This document shows, in pieces, positions 1 to 8,601 of a stretch of DNA of 42,305 bases. The notes under the pieces were generated by a model. It saw nothing but the letters and a program-made list of their open reading frames with translations, had not been told where the DNA came from and did not search any database. Location of the stretch: NCBI GenBank assembly GCA_049802875.1, contig JBARNH010000041.1, positions 1 through 42,305 on the forward strand, written 5' to 3'. A program made the position numbers and the translations under genes. The first letter of the stretch is position 1; each line of letters begins with the position of its first letter. This DNA comes from Lutacidiplasma sp049802875. GTDB taxonomy: Archaea > Thermoplasmatota > Thermoplasmata > Lutacidiplasmatales > UBA184.

Positions 1-551
1 ACCGTCCAGAGGGCGTCAATCCGTTCGTAGAACCCTCCGCTCGCTCCTTCGGCGGCGAGGATCGCGCGGGCCTCCTCCACCCCCGGCGCCACGTCGGCGA
101 CGTCGACCCCGTGGGTCGAGGCCCAACGGACGCAACCGGTCGCGAGGGCGAGCTGCTCTTCCGCGGTCGTGCGGGCGCGTTTCGCCTCTCGTTCGACGGG
201 GGCCAGCGCGTTGTCCGGGTTCCAGCTGGGGGGCATCGGGGCGGGGATCGCCACGCGCAGGAAACGGAACGGTTCGGGCAAGGTCGGCCAGCGCGGTTCC
301 GCGAACCGGACGGAGAGCAGGTCGAGCGCGCTCACGGCGTTGGGATAGTCGGCCGCGACGAACGCCGCCTCGGCCTTCTCGAAGGGCGTCAGGAGGTCGG
401 GGCTGGGGGCGCCCTTCCACTGGTCGAGCAGGAGCGCGACCCTCGAGGGCGCGAGCCGGCGGAGAACCTTCTTCTCCGGGGGCTCGGCGACCGGTCCGGG
501 AGGCGGGGGCTCCGGCGCGGTCTCGGGAGGTCGGTTCGGTGCGCCGGGCAT
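1..551 (-). CDS. Hypothetical protein, 3' end cut by window
   Basis: An open frame starts at an ATG whose first base is 551 and runs off the left edge, so about 183 residues are visible and the C-terminus is missing. The start lies 19 nt after the stop of the geranylgeranyl reductase gene, so it is probably the third gene of the ferredoxin-reductase operon. The first 28 residues are rich in Pro and Glu and probably disordered; the rest is a mostly helical-looking, Ala/Leu/Glu-rich segment with several Trp and Pro. No signal peptide, membrane segment or metal motif is visible. I do not recognise the family. The frame is supported by its uninterrupted length, by operon-like spacing, and by codon third positions rich in G/C as in the neighbours. 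Confidence 0.7.
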   Translation of the reverse strand, partial: MPGAPNRPPETAPEPPPPGPVAEPPEKKVLRRLAPSRVALLLDQWKGAPSPDLLTPFEKAEAAFVAADYPNAVSALDLLSVRFAEPRWPTLPEPFRFLRVAIPAPMPPSWNPDNALAPVEREAKRARTTAEEQLALATGCVRWASTHGVDVADVAPGVEEARAILAAEGASGGFYERIDALWT

Positions 552-570
552 CGTCCGCGGTCCGCGACGT

Positions 571-1761
571 TCAGAGGAACGCCTCGAACTCCTTCGTCAC
601 TTCCGGGTACTTTTCGTGGACGGCCTTCAGGATGTTGTGGACGTTGAGCTTCTGGAGCTTGACGCCCTGCAACGCGTCGATCAGCTTGTCGAACGTTTCG
701 TCGGAGATCGTGCAGAGCTTCTCCTTCGCGAGCCAGTTGCGGTACAGTTTCTCCTCGAGACGGGCGCGCCACCCCTTCTCGTAGGCCTGGAGGAACACCG
801 CCGAACTGTCGCCCGCGTGCACGGCGTTCGCCGCGACCTCGCCGCAGATCTTGCCGGCGATGCAACCGTTCGCGATCCCGCCCCCCGTGAGGGGGTCGAT
901 CATCCGGGCGGCGTCGCCGACAAGCATGAAACCGTCCGACACGGTCTGCTTGAGCGGCGGGGAGATCGAGACGCCGCCGCCGACCATGTCGATCTTCTTC
1001 CCCTTCGCGTACCCGGGGTGCTTCTCGATCCACGCATCGAGGTACTTACGTGCCTCGGCAGTCGTCTTGACCTTGCTGACCTGAACGCCGATCCCGACGT
1101 TCGCGACCCCTTCGTCCTTCGGGAAGATCCAGACGTAGCCGCCCGGGGCGACCTTCCCGAGATAGAAGTCACAGTAGCGGGTGTCGGAGTCGACGTTCGT
1201 CATCCGGTACTGGAGACAGGTGTCCATGTCCCGGAGCGCGAGGTTCGTGGGGAGGCCGGCCCACCGACCGACCTGGCTCTCGAAGCCGTCGGCGCCGATC
1301 GTGATCGGAGCGCGGATGTCGAACTTCTGACCGAACTGCTTGACCTTCGCTCCCACGACCTTGCCGTGTTCCTTCAAGATCTCGACCGCCGCGGTCTTGA
1401 GGACGACATCGACCCCCGCGTTCGCGGCGTCGATCGCGAGCTGCTTGTCGAACCCGTCCCGCTCGACGACGTAGCCGACCTCGTTGCCCGCGCTCTTTTC
1501 GTTGATCTCGAAGACCTGCTCCCGGGGGGAGTAGATCCGCGCGCCTTCGACCTCGACGTTGATCCACTTGCCGGGCGTGATCCCGACCTCGGGGAGCCAC
1601 TCCTTGCTCATCCCCTCGCCGCACCGGACCGGGCTGCCGATCTCCTGTCGCTTTTCGATCAGGAGGACCTTCGCGCCGTTCTTCGCTGCCCATTTGGCGG
1701 TCATGCTGCCGGCGGGTCCCGCCCCGATCACGAGGACGTCAGTCGTGAGGTCCTGTACCAT
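571..1761 (-). CDS. Geranylgeranyl reductase (archaeal lipid saturation)
   Basis: FAD-dependent geranylgeranyl reductase of 396 aa, which saturates the isoprenoid chains of archaeal ether lipids (digeranylgeranylglycerophospholipid reductase type). Residues 8-18 form the Rossmann beta-strand with the GAGPAG dinucleotide motif, residues 46-50 are the RCGEG motif with the redox-type Cys47 known from Thermoplasma and Sulfolobus enzymes, and a second FAD motif (GDAARMIDPLTGGG) lies near residue 290. The whole protein resembles the Thermoplasma acidophilum enzyme closely by memory, including the C-terminal KYPEV segment. It starts 24 nt after the ferredoxin stop; that ferredoxin is the likely electron donor. 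The membrane surface is the expected site of action. Assignment to the family is strong; the precise substrate (phospholipid or free prenyl diphosphate) is not decided by sequence. Confidence 0.95.
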   Translation of the reverse strand: MVQDLTTDVLVIGAGPAGSMTAKWAAKNGAKVLLIEKRQEIGSPVRCGEGMSKEWLPEVGITPGKWINVEVEGARIYSPREQVFEINEKSAGNEVGYVVERDGFDKQLAIDAANAGVDVVLKTAAVEILKEHGKVVGAKVKQFGQKFDIRAPITIGADGFESQVGRWAGLPTNLALRDMDTCLQYRMTNVDSDTRYCDFYLGKVAPGGYVWIFPKDEGVANVGIGVQVSKVKTTAEARKYLDAWIEKHPGYAKGKKIDMVGGGVSISPPLKQTVSDGFMLVGDAARMIDPLTGGGIANGCIAGKICGEVAANAVHAGDSSAVFLQAYEKGWRARLEEKLYRNWLAKEKLCTISDETFDKLIDALQGVKLQKLNVHNILKAVHEKYPEVTKEFEAFL

Positions 1762-1785
1762 CTCGTTCTCCTCGCCCGAACCACG

Positions 1786-1977
1786 CTAGCCGATCTCGAT
1801 CGCCCCGACGGGGCAGGCGCGGACGCAGATCTCGCACCGGGTGCAGATCTTCTCGTCGAACGTGATCCGGGTCTCGTCGAGGTAGATGCAGTTCAGCGGG
1901 CAGATCCCGACGCACGCCCCGCAGTAGATACAGAGCTGGCCCGAGGCCTCGATGTGGAGGCTTTTCTTGTTCGGCAA
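1786..1977 (-). CDS. 2x[4Fe-4S] ferredoxin
   Basis: Small ferredoxin of 63 aa with two complete CxxCxxCxxxC(P) clusters: C-IY-C-GA-C-VGI-CP in the first half and C-TR-C-EI-C-VRA-CP in the second, so it should carry two [4Fe-4S] centres. It probably passes electrons to the geranylgeranyl reductase, whose gene starts 24 nt after its TAG stop. The chosen start is a TTG at 1977. The open frame extends further upstream, but that part lies inside trxB in another frame and has shadow-like composition. A TATA-like element at 2011-2017 puts the transcription start near 1987-1990, only about 10 nt before the TTG, which supports the short form. Confidence 0.88.
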   Translation of the reverse strand: MPNKKSLHIEASGQLCIYCGACVGICPLNCIYLDETRITFDEKICTRCEICVRACPVGAIEIG

Positions 1978-2010
1978 CGCTCGGCCTCGGCTCGCACCGG
2001 TCCGTTCTCT

Positions 2011-2018
2011 ATTAAAGG
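2011..2018 (-). promoter_or_regulatory. TATA-like promoter of ferredoxin/GGR operon
   Basis: The minus strand reads CTTTAAT here, immediately after the trxB stop at 2019-2021. Its centre lies about 37 nt before the ferredoxin TTG, giving a predicted leader of about 10 nt. It separates this operon from trxB. Confidence 0.55.
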
Positions 2019-3026
2019 CTACCGCGGAGGGGGAGCCGGAGCGGCGTTGCGTCGCGCCGCGACCCTCTTGGCGGCGGGCGCGGGGGCGACCATGGCGCGT
2101 TCGGCGAGCCACCGTTCGGCGTCGATCGCCGCCATGCATCCGTCCCCGGCCGCGGTGACCGCTTGACGGTAGCGATGATCGTGGACGTCCCCGGCGGCGA
2201 ACACGCCGTCCACGTTCGTACGGGTGTGGTCGTGGACGACGACGTAGCCCCGCGCGTCGAGCTCGAGGTGGCCCCGGAACACCTCGGTCGCGGGGTCGTA
2301 GCCGATCGCGACGAAGAGCCCCTGGACCAGGAGCTCACTGATCTTACCGGTCGGGACGTGTCGGATTCGGAGCCGCTCGACGGACCCCGTGCCCAGGACC
2401 TCCGCGACCTCCGAATCGAGGAGGAAGGAGATCTTGGGGTTGGCCCGGGCCCGGGCTTGCATGATCTTGCTCGCGCGCAGGGACCCGCGACGATGGACGA
2501 TCGTCACGTGCGGCGCGAAGGTCGTCAGGAAAAGCGCCTCCTCCATGGCGGTGTCCCCGCCGCCGACGACCGCGAGCGGCTTTCCCTTGAAGAAGAACCC
2601 GTCGCAGGTGGCGCACGCCGAGATCCCGCGGCCCTTGAGGGCCGCCTCCGAGGGGATCCCGAGCCAACGAGCGTTCGCGCCGGTCGCGACGATCACCGCG
2701 TCGGCAAGCAACGTCCCCCGGCTCCCGGTCCGGAGATGGAATGGGGGGGTGCGGAAGTCCACGCCCGCGACGTTGTCGTCGATGAACTCGGCGCCGAACC
2801 GGGTCGCCTGGCGTCGCATTCGGTCGACCAGTTCCGGGCCCTGGATCCCCTCCGGGAAGCCGGGAAAGTTCTCCACGTCGGTCGTGACCAGCAACTGCCC
2901 ACCGGCGGGGACCCCCGAGACGACGACCGGTTTCAGCTCGGCGCGGGCGGCGTAAAGCGCCGCCGTCAGGCCGGCGGGTCCGCTGCCGATGATGACCAGG
3001 CGGACGGCGCGAGGAGCTTCGACCAC
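2019..3026 (-). CDS. trxB: Thioredoxin reductase
   Basis: NAD(P)H-dependent flavoprotein disulfide reductase of 335 aa. FAD-binding GSGPAG is at residues 14-19, the redox-active CATC at 138-141, the second Rossmann motif GGGDTA at 155-160, and an HRR motif that in this family favours NADPH follows shortly after. The C-terminal FAD motif (VFAAGDV) is also present. About 20 residues at the C-terminus (Ala/Pro/Arg-rich) extend beyond the usual length of about 310-320 aa and look disordered. It keeps the cytoplasmic thioredoxin pool reduced, and thioredoxin is the expected partner of the arsenate reductase at 24170-24610. A TATA-like element about 25 nt upstream suggests a leaderless monocistronic transcript starting at the ATG. 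Confidence 0.95.
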   Translation of the reverse strand: MVEAPRAVRLVIIGSGPAGLTAALYAARAELKPVVVSGVPAGGQLLVTTDVENFPGFPEGIQGPELVDRMRRQATRFGAEFIDDNVAGVDFRTPPFHLRTGSRGTLLADAVIVATGANARWLGIPSEAALKGRGISACATCDGFFFKGKPLAVVGGGDTAMEEALFLTTFAPHVTIVHRRGSLRASKIMQARARANPKISFLLDSEVAEVLGTGSVERLRIRHVPTGKISELLVQGLFVAIGYDPATEVFRGHLELDARGYVVVHDHTRTNVDGVFAAGDVHDHRYRQAVTAAGDGCMAAIDAERWLAERAMVAPAPAAKRVAARRNAAPAPPPR

Positions 3027-3046
3027 GGAGGAACGAGGAACGGGGG

Positions 3047-3056
3047 GGTTAAAGCC
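3047..3056 (-). promoter_or_regulatory. TATA-like promoter of trxB
   Basis: The minus strand reads GGCTTTAACC in the 36-nt gap between trxB and the flavin reductase gene. The TTTAA centre is about 25 nt from the trxB start codon, consistent with leaderless transcription. Confidence 0.55.
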
Positions 3057-3062
3057 GCACCC

Positions 3063-3599
3063 TCACGAGCGACGCGGAGGTAACCGCAGCCGGTCGTCCC
3101 CGTCCGGCTCGGCGTACCCCGAGCGGAAGAAGAGGAGCGGCGCCCCGTCGACTCCCGATTCCTCGTGCTCGACTTCGCCCACGATCAGCAGGTGGTCGAA
3201 GGCGGGGACGGTCGACGCGACCCGACACTCCACGGCGCCCAAGGCGTCGTCGAGGAGCAGGGTGCCGCCCGGTCCGCGGTGGGCGGCGATGCCGGCGAAC
3301 TTCTCCGCCGCGGGAAGGGTAAGGGCGAAACGCTCGCTCACCGACCGCTGTCCCGCGCGGAGGAGGCTGACGCCGAACCGACCGCTCCGCTGGACCGCCG
3401 GCAGGGTGTCCGTCTCGCGGGAGAGGCTCACGAGCAACGATGGGGGGTCCAGCGACACGGAAAGCAGGGCGTTCACGGTGAGGCCGGCGTCCCCGCGGTC
3501 GTCATGCGCCGTCACGACGGAAACCCCCGTCGCCCAGCGGCCCATGAACGCACGGAAACGGGACGGCGCCGGGGCCGTCGGTGGGGGGGACGGCGTCAC
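3063..3599 (-). CDS. Flavin reductase-like FMN-binding protein
   Basis: A 178-aa protein of the flavin reductase-like (split-barrel FMN-binding) family. After about 15 Pro-rich residues the domain opens with the typical FMGRWATGVSVVTA stretch, followed by LTVNALLSVSLDPPSLLVSLSR, the conserved flavin-binding part, and ends with the substrate-side segment around FDHLLIVGEVEH. It probably reduces or binds FMN with NAD(P)H. I place the start at the GTG at 3599, which overlaps the permease stop in a GTGA arrangement; a longer in-frame extension upstream is an overlap artefact inside the permease gene. It is the last gene of the ABC ATPase-permease operon; a functional link to the transporter is not obvious. 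Confidence 0.85.
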   Translation of the reverse strand: MTPSPPPTAPAPSRFRAFMGRWATGVSVVTAHDDRGDAGLTVNALLSVSLDPPSLLVSLSRETDTLPAVQRSGRFGVSLLRAGQRSVSERFALTLPAAEKFAGIAAHRGPGGTLLLDDALGAVECRVASTVPAFDHLLIVGEVEHEESGVDGAPLLFFRSGYAEPDGDDRLRLPPRRS

Positions 3600-4696
3600 T
3601 CGTCCCGCCACTTGAAGAACCGAATCGCGAGGAGGAAGATCACGATCGCCGTCACGAAGACGATGACAACGTCCGTGATCGCGCGGCCCGAATTGGAGAA
3701 GAGCATCACCTGGTTCATCCCGTCGATCACGTAGTAGAGCGGCAGGATGCGCGCAAAGGCCTGGAGCGCCGGAGGGAACATCGAGACCTGGAAGAACGTC
3801 CCGGAGAGGAACATCATCGGGAACGTGATGATGTTCCCGATCAACGCCGCGCTCTCGGGGGTCTTCGCGACCGACCCGGCGAGCATCCCGAGCGACACGA
3901 ACAGGAGCGGTCCCGCGATCAGGAACGGGATGAGGCCGACGGTCACGAGGACGTGGGCGCCGAACAGCACGATCCCGGCGCCGATCATGATCCCGGCAGT
4001 GACGAACGTGAGGGCCATGTACCACAGGATGTGCGACGTGAGCCACTCGTCGCGGGTGAGCGGCGTGAGCGAGAGCGCACGGAAGATCCCCTCCTTGCGG
4101 TAGGACGACGCGACGTCGACCATCGAGAACATCGGGCTCGTGAGGATCGAGAAACCGATCAACCCGGGGATCAGGTAGTCAATGTAGGTATAGACCTGAC
4201 TCCCGACGTTGCGCTGGGCGATCGACACGATCGTCGTACCGTTCGCCGCGCGGAGGTTGAAGTAGTTCGAAACACCCTGGACCGCGCCGAGCACGGTGCC
4301 GCTCGACGATGCGTCCTCCGGGTCCGTGTAGACCGTCACGTTGACGGGCTGATGCGCCTGTAAACTCGCGGCGAAGCCCTGGGGGATCACGAGTCCGACG
4401 GGCGCATCGTTCTGGCCGAGCAGCGTGCCGAAGTTGGAGGCGTTCCAATCGACGAGCTGCACCTTCACGACGGTCGTGTTGTTGAGCGCCGAGAGGAACT
4501 CGACGCTCTGCGGGGAGTTATGGTCCAGGTTGAGCACGGGGACCGTCACCGAGGTGTTGCCGACCGCGGAGAAGATCAGCCCGAAAAGGGCGATCAGGAT
4601 GATCGGGAAGATGAGGGAAAAGAAGAGCGCGACCGGGTTGCGGAGGTACGATCGGACGACGATCTTGAGGTCGGCAAGGATCCGGGCCGGCCTCAC
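3596..4696 (-). CDS. ABC-2 type transporter permease
   Basis: Membrane subunit of an ABC-2 family exporter, 366 aa. The first transmembrane helix is around residues 24-46, a large extracytoplasmic domain of about 130 residues follows, and five more hydrophobic helices fill residues 175-360, ending in a short charged tail. This is the usual YhgE/DrrB-type or ABC2_membrane_3 topology. Its ATG overlaps the stop of the ATPase gene by four bases, so the two subunits are translationally coupled. The substrate cannot be told from sequence; relatives export drugs, lipids or polysaccharides. Confidence 0.92.
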   Translation of the reverse strand: MRPARILADLKIVVRSYLRNPVALFFSLIFPIILIALFGLIFSAVGNTSVTVPVLNLDHNSPQSVEFLSALNNTTVVKVQLVDWNASNFGTLLGQNDAPVGLVIPQGFAASLQAHQPVNVTVYTDPEDASSSGTVLGAVQGVSNYFNLRAANGTTIVSIAQRNVGSQVYTYIDYLIPGLIGFSILTSPMFSMVDVASSYRKEGIFRALSLTPLTRDEWLTSHILWYMALTFVTAGIMIGAGIVLFGAHVLVTVGLIPFLIAGPLLFVSLGMLAGSVAKTPESAALIGNIITFPMMFLSGTFFQVSMFPPALQAFARILPLYYVIDGMNQVMLFSNSGRAITDVVIVFVTAIVIFLLAIRFFKWRDE

Positions 4697-5625
4697 GCGT
4701 GCGCCTCCGAAGGGAGGGTCCCGTCATCCATCTGACCCACCAGCCGGACGAAGACGTCCTCCAGAGTGTCCTGTACTGTGGAGAAGTTCTGCCAGGGGAG
4801 CCCGCTCGCCTCGACGGCGGTGAGAATTCGTAGCGCGTCCCCCGGTGCACCGAGTTCCACGTCGACCCGGCCGTCCGCGACGGTCACGTTCAGCCCCAAC
4901 CGGGGCCGGAGGTAGTCGGCGAGGGCCGGAGTCGCACGGAACCTCAATCGTTCGGGCCGGCCCTGAGCGGCGATGATCTCGTCGGGGGTGCCGGCGGCGA
5001 TGATCCGCCCGTGGTGGATGATCGCCACCTGGTCGGCGAGCAGCTCGGCCTCCTCGAGATAGTGCGTGGTCAGGAAGACCGTCCGGCCGTCGGCCTTGAG
5101 CGCCTGGATCACCCGCCAGATCGCCCGACGGGCGGTCGGGTCGAGACCGGTCGTCGGTTCGTCCAGAAAGCAGATCTCAGGGTCGTTGGTGAGCGCGAGG
5201 GCCAATCCAAGCTTCTGCTTCTGACCGCCGGAGAGGGTGTCGAACCGAGCGCCCGCTTTGTCGGCCAGCTGGACGCGGCCCAACAACTCGTCGACGTTGG
5301 GGTGCGTCTTGAACAGGCTCGCATAGTACCGGACCGCCTCGCGCGGGGTGATCTTCTCGAAGAATCGGAAATCCTGCGGGATGACCCCGACCCGACGGTG
5401 CAGCGTCTTTGCCTCGGTCCACGGGTCGAGCCCCAGGACGCTGACGTCCCCCTCGGTACGTCGCCGCAACCCCTCGAGGATCTCGGTCGTGGTCGTCTTG
5501 CCGGCCCCGTTGGGACCCAGGAACGAGAAGACGGTCCCCCCCCGAACTCGGAAGTCGATGCCGGCCACTGCGGCGAGCTCACCGTACCGCTTCACGAGGT
5601 GGCGGACCTCGATCGCATCGGCCAT
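4693..5625 (-). CDS. ABC-2 type transporter ATP-binding protein
   Basis: Nucleotide-binding subunit of 310 aa. Walker A GPNGAGKT is at residues 37-44, the Q-loop near 84, the signature LSGGQ at 131-135, Walker B with catalytic Glu (CFLDEP) at 152-157, and the switch His in TTHYLEEAE near residue 188. A C-terminal domain of about 90 residues follows, as in DrrA-like exporters. First gene of the operon with permease and flavin reductase. A TATA-like element centred about 26 nt before the ATG suggests a leaderless transcript. Confidence 0.95.
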   Translation of the reverse strand: MADAIEVRHLVKRYGELAAVAGIDFRVRGGTVFSFLGPNGAGKTTTTEILEGLRRRTEGDVSVLGLDPWTEAKTLHRRVGVIPQDFRFFEKITPREAVRYYASLFKTHPNVDELLGRVQLADKAGARFDTLSGGQKQKLGLALALTNDPEICFLDEPTTGLDPTARRAIWRVIQALKADGRTVFLTTHYLEEAELLADQVAIIHHGRIIAAGTPDEIIAAQGRPERLRFRATPALADYLRPRLGLNVTVADGRVDVELGAPGDALRILTAVEASGLPWQNFSTVQDTLEDVFVRLVGQMDDGTLPSEAHA

Positions 5626-5644
5626 CGCCGCCGTCTCCCTCGCG

Positions 5645-5656
5645 GGGTTATGAAGG
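5645..5656 (-). promoter_or_regulatory. TATA-like promoter of ABC operon
   Basis: The minus strand reads CCTTCATAACCC; the TTCATAA core is centred about 26 nt before the ATG at 5625. It lies in the 97-nt gap after the NAD(P)-binding gene, where I see nothing else. Confidence 0.5.
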
Positions 5657-5722
5657 CTGCCCCGAATCTGCTCGAGGGCGGGGAAACGATGGGCGGCCGG
5701 CCCGCGAAATTGCCGCGGACCG

Positions 5723-6409
5723 CTACGACGCGGCGACGGGGATCGACGAGCCGAGCGCGTTGATCTCCCGCGTCCCGACCACCCGGGTCGGTGCGCCGTC
5801 CCGAACGGCCCGGATCATCGCCCGACCCATCTTCTCTGTCGATGTCATCGAGTCGGGGGAGAGGAGCCGCACCAAGAACAGGAACGGTCGGAGGACCGCA
5901 TAGCCGATCCGATAGCCGCGCGTCCGAGAGCGGATCCCGTGCAGCGGTCGGATGATCCCCGGGCGGAACATGTAAGCGGCGTGAAATGGCATCTCCAGCA
6001 GCGCGTTCTCGGTCGCGCCCTTGACGCGAGCCCACATCGCCCGCCCGTGTTCGGTGCTGTCGGTTCCGGCACCGGAAACATAGACGAAGGTCAGGCCCGG
6101 ATCGACCTTCGACAACGTTCGCGCGGCCGAGACGGTCAGGTCGTAAGTGACCCGCCGATACTCCGCTTCCGACATCCCGGCGGACGACGCCCCGAGGCAC
6201 CAGCAACACCCCTCGTACCCCCGGACCTCGGACTCGACGGTCGAGAGATCGCCGACATCGCGGAGTACGAGCTCCCGCAGTTTCTCGTGGGCCGTACCGA
6301 GCGGGCGGCGGCTCACCGACAGGACCGCGGAGACCTCCGGGTCGAGCAAACACTCGCGGAGGACGCCCTGTCCCACCATCCCGGACGCTCCGAACAAGAT
6401 GATCTTCAT
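5723..6409 (-). CDS. NAD(P)-binding Rossmann protein (epimerase-like)
   Basis: A 228-aa atypical short-chain dehydrogenase/epimerase relative. The N-terminus MKIILFGASGMVG gives the glycine-rich nucleotide-binding loop at residues 7-13, SVSRRP follows the second beta-strand, VYVSGAG marks the active-site strand, and RVKGATE carries the conserved Lys seen in HTATIP2/TIP30-like and bacterial epimerase proteins; MFRPGIIRP is also characteristic. The substrate is unknown. The ATG at 6409 is preferred over a much longer in-frame extension that merely runs antiframe through the glucosidase gene. It starts 14 nt after the debranching-enzyme stop, so it is likely the last gene of that operon. Confidence 0.85.
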   Translation of the reverse strand: MKIILFGASGMVGQGVLRECLLDPEVSAVLSVSRRPLGTAHEKLRELVLRDVGDLSTVESEVRGYEGCCWCLGASSAGMSEAEYRRVTYDLTVSAARTLSKVDPGLTFVYVSGAGTDSTEHGRAMWARVKGATENALLEMPFHAAYMFRPGIIRPLHGIRSRTRGYRIGYAVLRPFLFLVRLLSPDSMTSTEKMGRAMIRAVRDGAPTRVVGTREINALGSSIPVAAS

Positions 6410-6423
6410 CGTCAATCCGTCCT

Positions 6424-8601
6424 TCACTCCGGGACCTCGGTCGAGACCTCGCTCACCGAGCCGGGAGCGACAGTGACGACCTCCGCCCCCGCGTCGACCG
6501 AGAGCTCCCCCGGACCCGACCAGCGGACCCGGAGACGATCCGGGGTCCAGTCGAGCGCGACCGTCCCCGCCCCGAACCGGAGGTTGTCGATGCTGGCGGC
6601 GTGCCAGGAGCGGGGGAACGCCGGCCGAACGACCAGCCGACCGACCTCCGCGTCCATCGAGAGCCCCCACAGACGCTCGAACAGGACCGTCAGGAACGGG
6701 GCCACGCTGAACCCGAGCAGAAAGCACGAGTCGAACGGTTCGGCCCGGTCCCCTCGATAACATTCGTTCGCGAATCCACCTTCGGCGGAGTACCGCGCGC
6801 AGATGGTCGAGAGATAGGCGAGTCCCAAGTCGGTCGCGCCCACGGCGAGCGCGGCATCGGCGGCCCAGGCCGTCGCGATCGTCCACACTTGCCCATCGTG
6901 GTAGGCGATCGGCACGTACGCCGGGTCGCTCGAGGAGAGGGTACGGACCCCCCACCCCGTGGTCAGGTCGCTGCGCGACGCCCGCTCGACAAAGCGGCGC
7001 GCGTCGGCGGGAGGGAAGAGCCCGGCGCTCACCGCGCGGAGGGCGTTCGGTCGGACCTGCTCGATGGGCCGACCCTGGCGCAGCGAGTCGTAAAGGTATC
7101 CCTCGGCCCCCCAAACGAATCGGGATCGGATCGTCGCCGCCAGGTGGTCGGCGAGGCCCCTCCAGCGCGCGGCGCTCCCGTTCGCCCGGCTACCCGCGAG
7201 CTTCGCCGCACTGCCCAACGCCCGCCACCAGAGGACCTGTACGTCGATCGCGTGGTCCCGACGGTCGGTCGAGTCCCAGATGGTCGTGTCGGGCGAATCG
7301 ATCCCATACCGCAGCCGGGAGAGCGAGCTGGTGGCGGTGCTGATCGCTTCCGCCTCCCCGCCGTTCCTCAGAAGCCCGCTCGCCGCGTCCGTGCGCCGCT
7401 CCCCCCAGGAGACCATCCGCTGGACGGCGTCGGCCCACTCGTCCGAAATTCGACCCGAGCCGGAGTGGCGACCGAGCCCTTCCACCAGGATCGGGTAGTA
7501 GAGGGTGGTGTCGGAGGTGCCGTAGAAGAAGATCGGGCCGGGCGAGAGTTGCATCGCGAGCTCGCCGGGCTCTCCCCCGAGGATCGGGACGGACGAGCGC
7601 GACTGGAAACGGAGGACCGTGTCGATCGACCGCGCCACCCAATCGAAATCTCCGAGCCAGAGGACCGCCCACAGCATCCACGCGAGGTCGCGACCCCAGA
7701 TCGATGAGTACCACGGAAACCCGGCCACGAGCCCGGTCATCCCGTCCCCCGGGGCGGAGTAGAGCTGACGGAGCGCCGACCGCGCGATGACGTATCCCCG
7801 TTCCAGGTCGGGCGCGTCCGGAAAGCGGAGGGTGGGTGTCGAGTCGAGCCACGTGCGGGTCGCGGCGTCGATCGCCCGCGCCGACCCGATCGGGTCGGCG
7901 AGCACCTGCCCCGCGGCGACTGCCGCGGCATCGAGATCCCGTTCGATCCCCCCGGTCACGGAGATGCTCAGGTCGGTGGCGTCGCGGCTAACGGGAACCG
8001 TGTACTCGACCCCCAGCTCGTCCACTCGACCGCGAAACTTTCCGCCGATCCACGAACTCCGATTCACGAAGAGCCGCGAGGGGGCGAGGTTCGAGCGAAC
8101 CGAGAGCCCGAACCCTCGCTGGCGAACCCGGATCTCGTCCGCCGACGTCTCGAGATGAAAGAGGTGCGGCCGGATACCCTCGACGAGCACGGGCATGAGG
8201 AACGGAGAGAACGCACTCGTCACCCCGAGCGAAGCCCGAGTCCCGTCCGGGCGCGAACAGCGAAGCGTTCGCACGACCCCCGGGCTGGTCTCGACCGCCG
8301 CGACGGTCTGAACGATGTCGAACCCGTTCCACCGGTGGTGGCTTCTCCACGCTCCCGGGATCCGGTCGGTCGATACGAGCGACGCGGGCAGGGAGCCGTC
8401 CAAATCTCCGCTCTGCAGCGCGAGCCGCCAGGGGCCGGTGAGGCGGATGCATCGGCCAAAGACCCCGCCCCAATCGACCGGGGTGCCCCGCATCTCCTGA
8501 GTGAGCTCGAGGTCGCCCCGTCCGTCCGAGAGTGCCGCCGACGCGAGGCTCGTGAGCAGTACCGGAGTGCCGGGAGCGGAAGGGGTAGGGGTCGCGTTCA
8601 C
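6424..8601 (-). CDS. Amylo-alpha-1,6-glucosidase / glycogen debranching-type protein
   Basis: A 725-aa protein with the architecture of archaeal and bacterial glycogen debranching enzymes (GDE_C, GH133-like (alpha/alpha)6 barrel). The first ~250 residues are a beta-rich N-terminal domain. The catalytic part contains GFPWYSSIWGRDLAWML near residue 305, RPNALRAVS (compare RPNQLFALS of debranching enzymes), WGVRTLSS, and AYHDGQVWTIAT, which holds the Asp usually proposed as catalytic. A small beta domain closes the protein. It would remove alpha-1,6 branches from glycogen-like glucan in the cytoplasm. The GTG start at 8601 overlaps the preceding stop (GTGA). It complements the GlgE/GlgB/MalQ operon at 31742-42305. 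Exact linkage specificity is inferred. Confidence 0.85.
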   Translation of the reverse strand: MNATPTPSAPGTPVLLTSLASAALSDGRGDLELTQEMRGTPVDWGGVFGRCIRLTGPWRLALQSGDLDGSLPASLVSTDRIPGAWRSHHRWNGFDIVQTVAAVETSPGVVRTLRCSRPDGTRASLGVTSAFSPFLMPVLVEGIRPHLFHLETSADEIRVRQRGFGLSVRSNLAPSRLFVNRSSWIGGKFRGRVDELGVEYTVPVSRDATDLSISVTGGIERDLDAAAVAAGQVLADPIGSARAIDAATRTWLDSTPTLRFPDAPDLERGYVIARSALRQLYSAPGDGMTGLVAGFPWYSSIWGRDLAWMLWAVLWLGDFDWVARSIDTVLRFQSRSSVPILGGEPGELAMQLSPGPIFFYGTSDTTLYYPILVEGLGRHSGSGRISDEWADAVQRMVSWGERRTDAASGLLRNGGEAEAISTATSSLSRLRYGIDSPDTTIWDSTDRRDHAIDVQVLWWRALGSAAKLAGSRANGSAARWRGLADHLAATIRSRFVWGAEGYLYDSLRQGRPIEQVRPNALRAVSAGLFPPADARRFVERASRSDLTTGWGVRTLSSSDPAYVPIAYHDGQVWTIATAWAADAALAVGATDLGLAYLSTICARYSAEGGFANECYRGDRAEPFDSCFLLGFSVAPFLTVLFERLWGLSMDAEVGRLVVRPAFPRSWHAASIDNLRFGAGTVALDWTPDRLRVRWSGPGELSVDAGAEVVTVAPGSVSEVSTEVPE

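Noticed and set aside
3600..4046. N-terminal extension of the flavin reductase frame
   Set aside because: It lies inside the ABC permease gene, is His/Arg/Asp-rich and unlike any domain; GTG 3599 gives a normal-length protein.
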